From: Syntrophobacter fumaroxidans MPOB
GTDB taxonomy: Bacteria > Desulfobacterota > Syntrophobacteria > Syntrophobacterales > Syntrophobacteraceae
Direction: 5' to 3'
Length of the DNA: 64,000 nt
Assembly: GCF_000014965.1 (NCBI RefSeq)
Contig: NC_008554.1
Coordinates: forward strand, 3,708,001 to 3,772,000
Positions 8,411-17,354 of the stretch are shown here, one piece after another. Under the pieces are notes generated by a model. That model searched no databases. It had not been told where the DNA came from and was given only the letters and a program-made list of their open reading frames with translations. The stretch's first letter is position 1. Each line of letters begins with the position of its first letter. A program made the position numbers and the translations under genes.

Positions 8411-11400
8411 CTATACACTCTCGATCATGGCAAAAATCTGGGCGTCATCGAAGCCCTTCAGGCGGATGGCACCGGAGCGGCAGGAAGCGGCGCATAGCCC
8501 ACAGCCCTTGCACAGAGCAGGATTGATCTCCGCCTTGCCGGCGTCTCTTCCCGATTCCATGAAGCGCGGCGCGGAAAAAGGACAAATGTTCACACAGACT
8601 CCGCAACCGCTGCAGACGTTCGGATTGCTCGAAGCCACGGTGCCGCTCAGCGCGAGACTGTCGCGGGCCAGGAGAATGGCCGCGCGGGCGGCGGCCGCCT
8701 GAGCTTGGGCAATGCTCTCATCAATGGATTTGGGATAATGCGCGAGGCCGCAAACGTAGACCCCGTCAGTGGCAAAATCCACCGGCCGCAGCTTGGCGTG
8801 GGCTTCGAGGAAGAAGTTTTCGGCCGTCACGGGAATCTTGAAGAACTGGGAGAGCTGGCGGGCTTCATTGGGAATGACGGCGCTCGCCAACACCATGAGA
8901 TCCGCCGACAAGACCACCTGCCGCTGGAGAATCGGGTCGAAGACCGTCACGCGCAGCCTTTCCTCACGCTCTTCCACCAACGGCTTGTTTTCGAGAGTAT
9001 ACCGGACAAAGAGCACCCCCGCCCGGCGCGCCTCCTGGTAGAGCAATTCCCGCTCGCCGTAGGTACGCAGGTCCCGGTAGAGTACGAAGACATCCATGGC
9101 TGGATTGAGACGCTTGAGCTCGAGCGCGCTTTCCACCGTGTGGGTGCAACAAACCCGGCTGCAATACGGCCGTTCCGGCTCGCGCGAGCCCACGCACTGA
9201 ATGAAAACGGCGGATTCCACGGAGCTCAAAAAGGGATCCCGAGCGGCGAAACGTTCGTCCAGTTCCTGATGGGTGAGCACTCTTGGGTCCTGCCCGTAGA
9301 GGTAACCTTCAGGCCGATGCTCCTTTCCCCCCGTGGCGATGATCGCCACCCCGTGTTCCACCGTAACCGGATCGGTGCCGTTTCCGAGAGTCGACCGGAA
9401 ATTTCCCACAAAGCCTTCCACCTGGGTGACGGTACTGGCGAGGTGGACAGTGACGCGGGGATGATGCAGGACGGTTTGCGCGAGATCGTCTACGAAACGC
9501 CGGATGTCCTCGCCGCGCCAGGTTTTGAACAGGCTGCGTGCCTGACCGCCAAGCTGGGCGCCACGTTCGGCCAGGTGCACGGGATATCCGAGATCGGCAA
9601 GAGCGCGGGCGGCTACCATGCCTGCCACTCCCCCCCCAATGACCAGAGCGCCCCGGGTAATGCTGAGACGAGGTTCCTCGAGCGGTTCCAGAAGGGCGGC
9701 TTTGGCAACCGCCATGCGTACGAGGTCCTTGGCCTTTTGCGTGGCCCGGACGGGATCGCCCTGGTGGACCCACGAGTCGTGGTTGCGGATGTTGGCCATC
9801 TCGAACAGGTATTTGTTCCGCCCGGCGCTCACCAGGGTTTCGCGGAACAGCGGTTCGTGGGTACTGGGCGTGCAGGCCGCAACGATGACGCGGTTGATGC
9901 CTTGTTCCTTGATGACCTGGCACATCTTGACCTGGGTATCCTGGGAACAGGTATAAAGGTTGTCTTCCACGTAGACGACGTGTGGAAGACCTTTCGCGTA
10001 TTCCCGGACGGCCGGGACATCCACCACGCCCCCGATATTGATGCCGCACTGGCAGACAAAGACGCCGATGCGCGGAGGCTCCCCTCTGACGTCCACTTCG
10101 ACGGGCTTTTCCGGAACCGCGGCCTGAGTCCATCGGGCTTCGCTCAGAAGGGTACTCGAAGCCGCCACGGCGGCGGAGGCCTCCATAACCGATTGCGGGA
10201 TGTCCTTGGGCCCCTGAAAGGTGCCGCAAACATAAATGCCCTCGCGCGAGGTCTCCACCGGGGCAAAGCTGGTGGTGCGCGCAAAGCGGTTTTCATTGAT
10301 CTCGATTCCCAGGCGTTGCGACAGAGCGATGGTTTCGCGTCCCACTTCGAAACCGACCGAGAGGACCACCATGTTGAAGATTTCTTCCTCGATGCTTCCG
10401 GACTCGGTGCCGTAAGCAATGCTGAGGTCTCCATCGCCAACCGGTGTTACCGAATGGACCCGCGAGCGAATGAAGCGTACCCCGTGCTCGTCCCGGGCGC
10501 GGTTGTAGAAATGCTCGAAATCCTTTCCGTAGGTTCGCATGTCCATGAAGAAGATGGCCGTGTCCAACTTCCCCTGTGCATGCTCCATGGCGATAACCGC
10601 TTCTTTGATCGCATACATGCAGCACACGCCGGAACAATAAGCGTTGTCGCAATGCTGCAGATCGCGTGATCCCACGCACTGGAGCCAGGCGATCCTGGTT
10701 GGTTCTTCACGGTCGTAAGGACGCATGAGATGGCCGCGGTAAGGTCCCGAAGCACTGAGGATCCGTTCGAATTCGAGGCTGGTGACCACGTTGGGGTGGT
10801 CGCGGTAGGGATAAGTATCCATGTTGGAAGGGTCGAAGACTTCATTGCCGGGAGCCAGGATCACCGCTCCTACTTCGAGCGCGGTACGACGGGGCTGGTC
10901 GTCGTAGCGAACGGCTTGCGCCAGACAGACCTTTTCGCACAGACCGCAGCCGAGACAGCTTGCCCGGTCAATGCCGTACCCCCGGGGAATGGCCTGGGGA
11001 TAGCGCATGAAGGTGGCTTCCCGGCGATCGATCCCCTGGTTGAATTCATTGATGGCGCTGGCGGGGCATACCTGGCGGCACTGCCCGCAGGCCGTGCACC
11101 GTTCGAGATCGATGAACCGTGGCTGAGTGGCGAGGGTCGGTTTGAAGCAGCCGGCTTTGCCTTCAAGTGCCTCCACCTCCGAACCGGGATAAATGCGGAT
11201 GTTGGGATGACGCCCGACCTCAACCAGTTTCGGGGAGATGATGCACATGGCACAGTCGTTGGTGGGGAAGGTCTTGTCCAGTTGAGACATGATCCCGCCG
11301 ATGGCCGGGGAGCGATCCGCCAGATGGACCAGATACCCCGAATCCGCCAGGTCCAACGAGGCCTGCATCCCCGCCACTCCTGCTCCCACTACCAGTACCG

Positions 11401-11431
11401 CACCAATGGCCCCTGTTTTTACATCACTCAT
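8411..11431 (-). CDS. hdrA: HdrA-like flavin/iron-sulfur oxidoreductase, double-length fusion
   Basis: The 1006-residue product is a heterodisulfide-reductase subunit A homologue containing two HdrA-like halves. The first has an FAD motif (VVGAGVAGM) and two 4Fe-4S motifs, CTACGQCRQVC near residue 112 and CLGCGLCEKVC near 160. The second starts near residue 455 (VCQCGINIGG), has its own FAD motif (VIGGGVAGM) near 597, and ends with two ferredoxin-type motifs (CSGCGVCVNIC, CKGCGLCAASC). Family members in sulfate reducers and syntrophs move electrons between ferredoxin, NADH or hydrogen and low-potential thiol acceptors. The start has GGAG 11 bases upstream; an in-frame GTG at 11440 is too close to it. 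An MvhD-type partner lies upstream; no hdrB, hdrC or hydrogenase gene is near. Confidence 0.92.
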   Translation of the reverse strand: MSDVKTGAIGAVLVVGAGVAGMQASLDLADSGYLVHLADRSPAIGGIMSQLDKTFPTNDCAMCIISPKLVEVGRHPNIRIYPGSEVEALEGKAGCFKPTLATQPRFIDLERCTACGQCRQVCPASAINEFNQGIDRREATFMRYPQAIPRGYGIDRASCLGCGLCEKVCLAQAVRYDDQPRRTALEVGAVILAPGNEVFDPSNMDTYPYRDHPNVVTSLEFERILSASGPYRGHLMRPYDREEPTRIAWLQCVGSRDLQHCDNAYCSGVCCMYAIKEAVIAMEHAQGKLDTAIFFMDMRTYGKDFEHFYNRARDEHGVRFIRSRVHSVTPVGDGDLSIAYGTESGSIEEEIFNMVVLSVGFEVGRETIALSQRLGIEINENRFARTTSFAPVETSREGIYVCGTFQGPKDIPQSVMEASAAVAASSTLLSEARWTQAAVPEKPVEVDVRGEPPRIGVFVCQCGINIGGVVDVPAVREYAKGLPHVVYVEDNLYTCSQDTQVKMCQVIKEQGINRVIVAACTPSTHEPLFRETLVSAGRNKYLFEMANIRNHDSWVHQGDPVRATQKAKDLVRMAVAKAALLEPLEEPRLSITRGALVIGGGVAGMVAARALADLGYPVHLAERGAQLGGQARSLFKTWRGEDIRRFVDDLAQTVLHHPRVTVHLASTVTQVEGFVGNFRSTLGNGTDPVTVEHGVAIIATGGKEHRPEGYLYGQDPRVLTHQELDERFAARDPFLSSVESAVFIQCVGSREPERPYCSRVCCTHTVESALELKRLNPAMDVFVLYRDLRTYGERELLYQEARRAGVLFVRYTLENKPLVEEREERLRVTVFDPILQRQVVLSADLMVLASAVIPNEARQLSQFFKIPVTAENFFLEAHAKLRPVDFATDGVYVCGLAHYPKSIDESIAQAQAAAARAAILLARDSLALSGTVASSNPNVCSGCGVCVNICPFSAPRFMESGRDAGKAEINPALCKGCGLCAASCRSGAIRLKGFDDAQIFAMIESV

Positions 11432-11482
11432 GGCAATCACGACTCCTTGACCTCCGGGTTCTCCGCCGCAGGCCCCACAACA

Positions 11483-11502
11483 GCATTGTCCCGCGACAAT
11501 GC
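11483..11502. other. short perfect inverted repeat between mvhD and hdrA
   Basis: GCATTGTC (11483-11490) and GACAATGC (11495-11502) form an 8-bp stem with a 4-base CCGC loop. It sits 52 bases upstream of the hdrA start in the 251-base mvhD-hdrA gap. It could be an mRNA processing hairpin or an operator; there is no T-run for termination. Confidence 0.4.
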
Positions 11503-11682
11503 CGGGTTAACGAATCTCAAGACCGGATCGGTTTGGAACGCAATACCGCAACGCCCGCCTCGCGCGTGTCTTCAAGGTGAAAGCGCCTCCATGCACCGCA
11601 AGAACCGGAAGCCCGGATGGGTTCCAAGGCTCGGGGTTGGGAACCGGCTCGGCTGATTCCTGTCGCCGCGTTCCCCATCCGT

Positions 11683-12441
11683 TTACAAACCAAGGCGCAC
11701 AAATTGGGGGGTTGTCCCCTCGTAATGATGCAGGTCCACCAACCCCGCCCGCTCCACCTCGCTCAGGAGCAAGGATATTTCGTAGACTCCCAGCCCGCTC
11801 CTGGCGGCGATCTGGCGAACGGAAAGCGGACCCTCGCGGAGGCATTCCAGGATGAGAGCTTTCCGATATTCCTCGCGGACCGCCGTTGCCTTCACCTGTC
11901 GGTATTCTCCCAAGTCGAGAGCTTCGCCGTAAACATTCTTCCCTTCGGTGAGCGGCCGCTCCATACCGAGGAGCCACCTCAAGCGGGGAGCCGCGAGGGC
12001 ACCTTCCAGGGCTGAGAGGACCAGCGCCTGCCGTTTGGCGTCGAAGGGGCCGAGCGTCCGCGTCAGATCGCTCAACTCCTTCACAAACTGAGCGAACTGC
12101 TGGCCTTCAGCGGCGCTCACCCACCTCAACTGGGCCCGCTCAGCACCGATCCCGGAGAGCTCAAACAACTCCCGAATCATTGCCATGCGCTGTTCCGTGA
12201 AAAGGTTCCCGTCGAGATAATGGCAGTCCCCGATGTGGCACCCGAACACGGCCACAGCGTCAAATCCGCTCCGGAGACCCTCCACGATGAAAACGGGATC
12301 CACCCGGCCCGAACACATGGTGCGCACCACGCGAATGGTCGGTGGATACTGAAAACGGGAAACGCCTGCCAGGTCCGCTCCGGCGTAAGAACACCAGTTG
12401 CATAGAAAAGCCAGGATCTTGGGTTCGAAAGAATCGGTCAT
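11683..12441 (-). CDS. MvhD/FrhD-type iron-sulfur subunit with C-terminal winged-helix domain
   Basis: The first roughly 140 of 252 residues match the MvhD family, which passes electrons between a hydrogenase or dehydrogenase and HdrA. Conserved cysteines are C14 and C17 in CNWCSYAGAD, one in RTMCSGRVD, and two in GCHIGDCHYLDGN. Residues about 190-245 resemble a winged helix-turn-helix (SVRQIAARSGLGVYEISLLL), which is not part of standard MvhD. GGAA lies eight bases before the ATG. It precedes the double HdrA on the same strand, so the products probably work together. The role of the C-terminal domain (DNA binding, or protein contact only) is open. Confidence 0.85.
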   Translation of the reverse strand: MTDSFEPKILAFLCNWCSYAGADLAGVSRFQYPPTIRVVRTMCSGRVDPVFIVEGLRSGFDAVAVFGCHIGDCHYLDGNLFTEQRMAMIRELFELSGIGAERAQLRWVSAAEGQQFAQFVKELSDLTRTLGPFDAKRQALVLSALEGALAAPRLRWLLGMERPLTEGKNVYGEALDLGEYRQVKATAVREEYRKALILECLREGPLSVRQIAARSGLGVYEISLLLSEVERAGLVDLHHYEGTTPQFVRLGL

Positions 12442-13423
12442 GGTTCATTTCCTTTAAGTCAAAGCTGAGCCTCTCACATCATTTCTCTTCTTCCACTATC
12501 GACGCCCAACCCCTCCCACCGGGCTTGCGCTGCTTCCACCACCCCGGGAGACCTCCTCGGGGCCAAGCGCCGATCGCCGGGCTCTCCCGCACCGGCTGCC
12601 GTCGCCGGCACCCCGGCAGCCCCAGTGAGGACAAAAGCAAATGACGGGTTCATTAAGTCCTCCCGTGGCAATCTTCTTGGACGGGTCGATATTGCAGCAT
12701 AAACGACCTCGAACCCCCGGCGCGGACACCTCGGCCGTTCGCTCCATGGGGCGCCGGCACGCATTACGAACTCGGCGATGCGGATATTCATTGCCGCAAG
12801 CCTTTATCATGCATGAGAGGGAACTCACGCCAACGGTCGTGCCTCGGCTGCCGACCCCACACCCGGGCAGCCGCCGCGCATCAGGCAGAGGCCGTCAGGA
12901 CCGGTTCTCGTTCCTTCCCGTACCAGGACAACTGGAGAGCACGGCTGATGAGTTGACCGCAAAGATTGGAACCGAGGAAAGGCGAGGGATCTTTCAGCCT
13001 TGCTCTGAACCTGCCGACCCCGGCAGGAACATCAAGCCACTTCACCCAAAGCCGAAAGACAATTGCATGGAAAAGCTCCCAACCAGGACAATCCCCGCGA
13101 CTCCAACAGAGGCTCGGGAGCGGCGGGAAGCAGTAGAATGCTCCGCTTGAGACGATCCGTCATAATCCGCAAAAAGCTTACAAGACCTTGGCTTCTTTGT
13201 ACAATCAATAATATCGATGGATTTTCCGGCTTTTCATAGGAAGAAGACCCGGAAAATCCGTAATATGAAGAATAATGCAGTGGTTTTTTCATGTCTTTTC
13301 GTGAGGAAAACAGAGTCGGGACGGGGTAGAGGTGTTTTTGAACGAACCATGCCGCATGGGACCGCCGCGGATGGCCCCGGTCTTTTGGTGCAGCAGGTTC
13401 TCCAATGCTTTCCCGGAGGAACG
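12442..13423. other. long gene-poor interval
   Basis: These 982 bases between mvhD and an alpha/beta hydrolase gene contain open frames on both strands, but none has a recognisable family, a good ribosome site and normal composition together. The right part (about 13190-13300) is AT-rich and contains the hairpin at 13219-13259. The mvhD promoter should lie near 12442-12600 but no convincing hexamers were seen. Confidence 0.5.
13219..13259. other. 11-bp perfect inverted repeat in intergenic DNA
   Basis: GGATTTTCCGG (13219-13229) pairs perfectly with CCGGAAAATCC (13249-13259) around a 19-base loop. It lies about 165 bases beyond the minus-strand hydrolase gene. No T-run follows on either strand, so it is not a classic terminator. 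Confidence 0.5.
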
Positions 13424-14206
13424 CTAGCTCAGGAAACTCAAAAGCCTCCGGTTGAAATGAGCGGCGCCTTCAATGTTGGACAGATGCAAAGCGCCGGGGA
13501 TGACGAACAGCTCCGATCCCTCAATCTGCCGTTGAATGGTTTCGGCCGCGCTCACCGGCGTGCCTTCGTCTTTTTCCCCCACCATGATCAAGGTGGGCAC
13601 CTTCACCCTGGACAATTCTCCCGACAGATCGAACCGGCTGATGGCCCGGCAGCACCCCGTGTAACCGGCAACCGGCGTGCGAACGATCATGTTCCGGATG
13701 CGCTCGGTCGCTTGCGGCTGATCCCGGCGGAAGGCCTCGCTGAACCAGCGTTCGAGGGTTTCCCGGGCGAGAGCGGTCATGCCTTGCGTTTCCGCCGTTC
13801 GGATGCGCTCCTCCCAGACGGGAGCCGTCTCGGAAGGCATGCGATTGCTGGTGTCGCAGAGAACGAGCCTGTCGAGCCGTTCAGGGTAACCGACGGCAAG
13901 GACCTGGCCGATCATGCCGCCCAGTGAAAGGCCCACGAAATGGGTACGCGCGATGTCCAGGTGGTCGAGAAGACCGATCACGTCCGAGCTCAGCATCTCC
14001 ATCGTGTAAGGGCCGGGCGGCGCCGAAGAACCCCCGTGTCCGCGCGTGTCCATGCGCAAGACCCGGTACGCGTCGCGCAGCGGCGGCAGCTGCAAATCCC
14101 ACGATTCGAGAGCTGCGGCCAGGGAATGGCTGAAAGTCACCACCGGCGCCCCCGGAGGCCCCTGCATTTCGTAGCGGATCAGGACGTCGTTGACTCGAAC
14201 CCGCAT
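13424..14206 (-). CDS. alpha/beta-fold hydrolase (enol-lactonase-like)
   Basis: The 260-residue product is a cytoplasmic alpha/beta hydrolase with nucleophile serine near residue 90 in GLSLGG, an acid in GEKDEGTP and a histidine in GALHLSN. The overall pattern (SHSLAAALESWD, DTRGHGGSS) resembles 3-oxoadipate enol-lactonases. No other aromatic-degradation gene is near, so the substrate is unassigned. The start was placed at MRVRVND because AAGGAGGAAAG stands directly upstream; a longer ATG six codons earlier would bury that site. It may be co-transcribed with the response regulator 48 bases upstream. Confidence 0.85.
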   Translation of the reverse strand: MRVRVNDVLIRYEMQGPPGAPVVTFSHSLAAALESWDLQLPPLRDAYRVLRMDTRGHGGSSAPPGPYTMEMLSSDVIGLLDHLDIARTHFVGLSLGGMIGQVLAVGYPERLDRLVLCDTSNRMPSETAPVWEERIRTAETQGMTALARETLERWFSEAFRRDQPQATERIRNMIVRTPVAGYTGCCRAISRFDLSGELSRVKVPTLIMVGEKDEGTPVSAAETIQRQIEGSELFVIPGALHLSNIEGAAHFNRRLLSFLS

Positions 14207-14254
14207 CGGTCTTTCCTCCTTCATCCGTTCTTCAGCGACGCGCGCGCGCCGCGG

Positions 14255-14629
14255 CTACCCTCGCAGGACGGCCACGGCCGTATCGTAGACGTCGTCGGGG
14301 TCGAGGGGCTTCGTCATCGACCGGTCGGCGCCCGCTTCTTCCAGGCGCCGGTTTTCGTATTCCTGCCCTTCCGTGGTGAGCATCACGATGTGAACATCCT
14401 TCAGCCCGTACTGATTCCTCACGGCGTTGCAGACTTCGAGACCGTTCATCTTGGGCATCAGGACGTCGAGGAAAACCAGTTCGGGCCGGTGCTGCCGAAT
14501 CGCCTCGAGGGCTTCCATGCCGTTGCCGGCCAGGATCAGTTCCACGCCCTCGTCGGCAAGCTCCTGGAGCGTCTCTTCGAGCATCTCTCGTACCCGGGCG
14601 TCGTCATCTGCGATCAGGATCTTTGCCAT
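14255..14629 (-). CDS. stand-alone CheY-like response regulator
   Basis: The 124-residue product is a single receiver domain: acidic pocket DDD at 8-10, phospho-acceptor D55 in FLDVLMPKMNG, the switch threonine in MLTTEG, and the conserved lysine in TKPLD. There is no output domain, so it must act through a protein partner. The start has an ideal GGAGGA seven bases upstream; the longer frame above it is not domain-like. No histidine kinase gene is in the window. Confidence 0.92.
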   Translation of the reverse strand: MAKILIADDDARVREMLEETLQELADEGVELILAGNGMEALEAIRQHRPELVFLDVLMPKMNGLEVCNAVRNQYGLKDVHIVMLTTEGQEYENRRLEEAGADRSMTKPLDPDDVYDTAVAVLRG

Positions 14630-14996
14630 TCCTTCATCCTCCTTCTTTCCGGACACCCTCGAAAGCCCTACCGGACCGTGGGGCTGCGGGGGAATGCCCG
14701 GCGGATTCCTTCGCTCCCGAGTCGACGGGGCCGCTCTCGATCGGTGGAGCCGCCACGCCCCTTGAATACCGGGTTGAGGGGCAACGTGCGGCGAGAGGCG
14801 ATCGAAGGTGGAGGGGGCTCCCTGTCGGCACGGGGAAAGAGCTTGCGCCAATGTGCGGCCTCACTTGAGAAACCGGCCGTCATATCAATACAAACATTAC
14901 CACAGGATCGGATCGAGTTGGAGGCAAACTTCCGGTTTCGGCGGGGGTGAGCGTTGAACACGGCCGGGAAAAGAGCAAGAGCCCGGCGAAGGGGGC
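14630..14996. other. intergenic, no gene seen
   Basis: These 367 bases lie between the RDD-protein gene and the response regulator, both on the minus strand. Open frames here look like out-of-frame artefacts and none has a family match. A promoter for the regulator is expected just upstream of 14640 but was not identified. Confidence 0.4.
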
Positions 14997-15923
14997 CTAT
15001 GCGTTCCAGAGGGGTTCCCGGCCTACTCGCCCCGCTTTGGGGGCGGCCACCACGTATGTGCCCAGCATCATGTCGTGGAGGGACTGCCCCATGGGCCCAC
15101 CGAAAAGAAAGAGATAGACGTCGAAAAGACAGATTCCCAGGAAAGCGGCCGTCAAGGTGGCGTCGATCGTCGAGGCGCCCGTTTTGGGAGGGAGCGCCAG
15201 GACGGCCAGGCACGCAGGCAGGGCCGTGAACATGAACCTGACGACGGAGCGAAAGAAGGAAAGCGGAAGGCCCTCTTCGTCGAGCACCTGGATCCCGGTG
15301 ATGTATTTTCCGAAGGTCTGTCCCTTTCCCGGAGAGCTCTGAAGGATGCCGAAATACAGCATTGCAAGCGCTCCAAAGAGCCCGAGCGCCGGCAGTCCGG
15401 GGATTTGAAACGATGCGGGCAGCACGATGGTCATCGCGAAGGTGGCGCCTGCGACCAGGCCCATATCCAGTGCAAAGGCGACGATGCGCCTCCACGCGGA
15501 ACCGGCTTTCCCCAGGTCGCTCCGGATGGGCCTTTTCGGCGCGGGAACACGCCTTTTCGCGCGTTGAGGGGGAATCGGCCTGTCCCTGCCGCCTGCGCGA
15601 AACGGTTTGTTCATGTTGCCTGCCGGAGCCGGTTTGTCCCCGCCATGCGCGGAAAGATGCTTATCTCGGACAGGCGCCGGGAGGGGCCTGTCCGCGTCGG
15701 GCGCAGCCGTCATTTTGGGGTTGCCGGGCACATGGGACTTTTCAACTGGAACGTTTCGGCTTGCGGCGTACGGCAAGGCCGCTTCCACACCGGGCGCCGG
15801 TTGTCCGGGATCGATGATGAGACGTGCGCCGCATTGCGTGCACTTGCCGGTAGCCTTCTTGCGGGGAACTCGGCCGTCTTTGATGTGGTGAACGGTCTCA
15901 CACGTCGGGCATACAATTCGCAT
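14997..15923 (-). CDS. zinc-ribbon and RDD-domain membrane protein
   Basis: The 308-residue product starts with a zinc-ribbon-like segment (CPTCETVHH near residue 5, CTQCGAR near 28), then a basic, proline-rich linker of about 100 residues with loosely repeated RPxP/DKP units. An RDD domain follows (AWRRIVAFALDMGLVAGATF, with later GKYITGIQVLDEEG) with about four membrane helices. RDD proteins are membrane proteins of mostly unknown role, some linked to transport. The ATG has GGAGGAT just upstream. It is monocistronic by spacing. Confidence 0.8.
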   Translation of the reverse strand: MRIVCPTCETVHHIKDGRVPRKKATGKCTQCGARLIIDPGQPAPGVEAALPYAASRNVPVEKSHVPGNPKMTAAPDADRPLPAPVRDKHLSAHGGDKPAPAGNMNKPFRAGGRDRPIPPQRAKRRVPAPKRPIRSDLGKAGSAWRRIVAFALDMGLVAGATFAMTIVLPASFQIPGLPALGLFGALAMLYFGILQSSPGKGQTFGKYITGIQVLDEEGLPLSFFRSVVRFMFTALPACLAVLALPPKTGASTIDATLTAAFLGICLFDVYLFLFGGPMGQSLHDMMLGTYVVAAPKAGRVGREPLWNA

Positions 15924-16499
15924 ACGATCCTCCGGGCGTCCGGGTTTGAATTGGGGGGAACGCAATCCGCTGCAATTGATCAACAGGGTTTGCGTCCTCC
16001 CGATGGAACGCCTTCCGGAATGCTCCAGGCGCTTATGTTGATACAAGTGGAACGCGATCCAGGCGCTCAAATCTTTCACAATCGCTTTCAACGATCAATC
16101 GGCTTTCCGAATGAGGTTCTGAAATGCTTTTTCCAATATATTCACATCGAATGCTCCGAAATCAATATCGGAATGCCGCCGTGAACAGCCTGATGTCATG
16201 ATGTTCCTATAGGCAAAGGATAGACGACAGATGACTTGAAGGGTCTTGATGCAAAAGGGAAAAAGGTTGAGTCTTCCATACGTCAGGCTTTTTCGTACTG
16301 CGACGGAATTCTTATGAGGGAACAGGAAAAAGAATGAGGAAAAAGTTCCTCGGGCACCTTCCGGGCCGTCAAAAGCAATCGGACATTGCACGCGGCTGTG
16401 GTATGATGGCAAAAAACCGGCAGGTCCGGATATCCCGGGCGAAGCCAATTTAGACGGGGGAGAAAAGAAAAGAGGCTTCCAACGGCCGTTATCGGTATC
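15924..16499. other. divergent intergenic region
   Basis: These 576 bases separate a minus-strand RDD gene from a plus-strand small secreted-protein gene. Composition is more AT-rich than neighbours between about 16130 and 16330. An extended -10 promoter is proposed at 16399-16407. A 169-codon minus-strand open frame crosses the area but has no family match and overlaps the 16500 gene. Confidence 0.45.
16399..16407 (+). promoter_or_regulatory. extended -10 promoter candidate
   Basis: TGGTATGAT matches an extended -10 (TGn-TATnAT). The -35 region at the proper distance is poor, which is common for extended -10 promoters. It lies about 90 bases before the small secreted-protein gene at 16500. 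Confidence 0.4.
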
Positions 16500-16811
16500 A
16501 TGGTGCTTTGCGGACTTACGCTGGCCGGACCGGCATGGGCATCCGGACCGGTGCCTCGCACCCTTACGGGCTGCGTCATTGGCGGGACGCTCTATTCGAT
16601 TCACCGGGGGTCCGCGGACCCCGCCGGGAAAAAGCAGGTCACCGTCTACCGGATCAATGTCCAGAAACTGAACCTTGCGCCTTACGAGGGAAAGAAAATC
16701 CGGGTCCGGGGCGAGCTTCTGCCCCGCGATCGGTTCTACGCCGATCCCTCATCGGTGAGGGTCCTGGGGCCTTGTGACAATGCCTCCCGAAGGGCGATAT
16801 CCCAACGCTGA
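16500..16811 (+). CDS. small exported hypothetical protein, start uncertain
   Basis: The 103-residue frame begins with a hydrophobic stretch ending in an AWASG-like signal cleavage site, followed by a small domain (GCVIGGTLYSI; KKIRVRGELLPRDRF) of about 75 residues that resembles small OB-like exported proteins. The first ATG cuts off the positively charged start of the signal peptide: the same frame continues upstream with KEKRLPTAVIGI but has no ATG, GTG or TTG before a stop at 16404. Either a rare start codon is used or the start codon has mutated. No function can be assigned. Confidence 0.6.
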   Translation: MVLCGLTLAGPAWASGPVPRTLTGCVIGGTLYSIHRGSADPAGKKQVTVYRINVQKLNLAPYEGKKIRVRGELLPRDRFYADPSSVRVLGPCDNASRRAISQR

Positions 16812-16979
16812 AAACAAGCGACGGGGAGGGCGAATGCCGACGGCGGTGCGTTTCACGGCGTCGGCGAAAACGATACCGGCCGCTTCCGATTTGGATACAG
16901 GGTGCCGCGGGAATGTGACGATTCTGAACGGTCCGGAGTGCGTTTCATCGGAGCGCGTTCCGGGCCGGGGATTACGGGA

Positions 16980-17354
16980 ATGACCCAGGAAGGCGACGTG
17001 GTGCTGGTTTACATGGACGATACGCCGGCGTTCTTCGCGCGGGTGGAATCGATTTCCCCGGACGTGAAGCCGGACTGGTTCCATGCGAAGCTGTTGGTGC
17101 TGCAGGTTCCGCTGTTCGTGGTGACCTGGATATTGCGGCGCGGTTACATCGACGGCGTGGAATTCACCATGGGCGGGAGGCCTATGAGGCTGGAAAAGGT
17201 TGTCGCCCCGGATGCGGAAGTAATCACGGACGGCTCGTCACCCGGGGAGGAGGAATCCGGGGAAGCGGCCCGCAAAGACCCCGGGGCGGCCGGCGGGTCG
17301 GCGGCAAAAGTGGTGTCCATATTGGAACGGCGCAGGAGGGATCACTCCTCCTGA
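16980..17354 (+). CDS. conserved hypothetical protein
   Basis: The 124-residue product has a well-structured core (YMDDTPAFFARVE, VKPDWFHAKLL, EFTMGGRPMRLEKV) and an acidic, disordered C-terminal tail ending in basic residues. I recall similar proteins of unknown function in Desulfobacterota. The ATG beginning MTQEGDVV was chosen; it has only a weak GGGA upstream. It overlaps the convergent HD-domain gene by 13 bases. Confidence 0.7.
   Translation: MTQEGDVVLVYMDDTPAFFARVESISPDVKPDWFHAKLLVLQVPLFVVTWILRRGYIDGVEFTMGGRPMRLEKVVAPDAEVITDGSSPGEEESGEAARKDPGAAGGSAAKVVSILERRRRDHSS

Noticed and set aside
12496-12828. minus-strand frame with CFCPHWGC near the mvhD gene
   Set aside because: The cysteines hint at an iron-sulfur remnant, but the rest is low-complexity and no start site or family match is seen.
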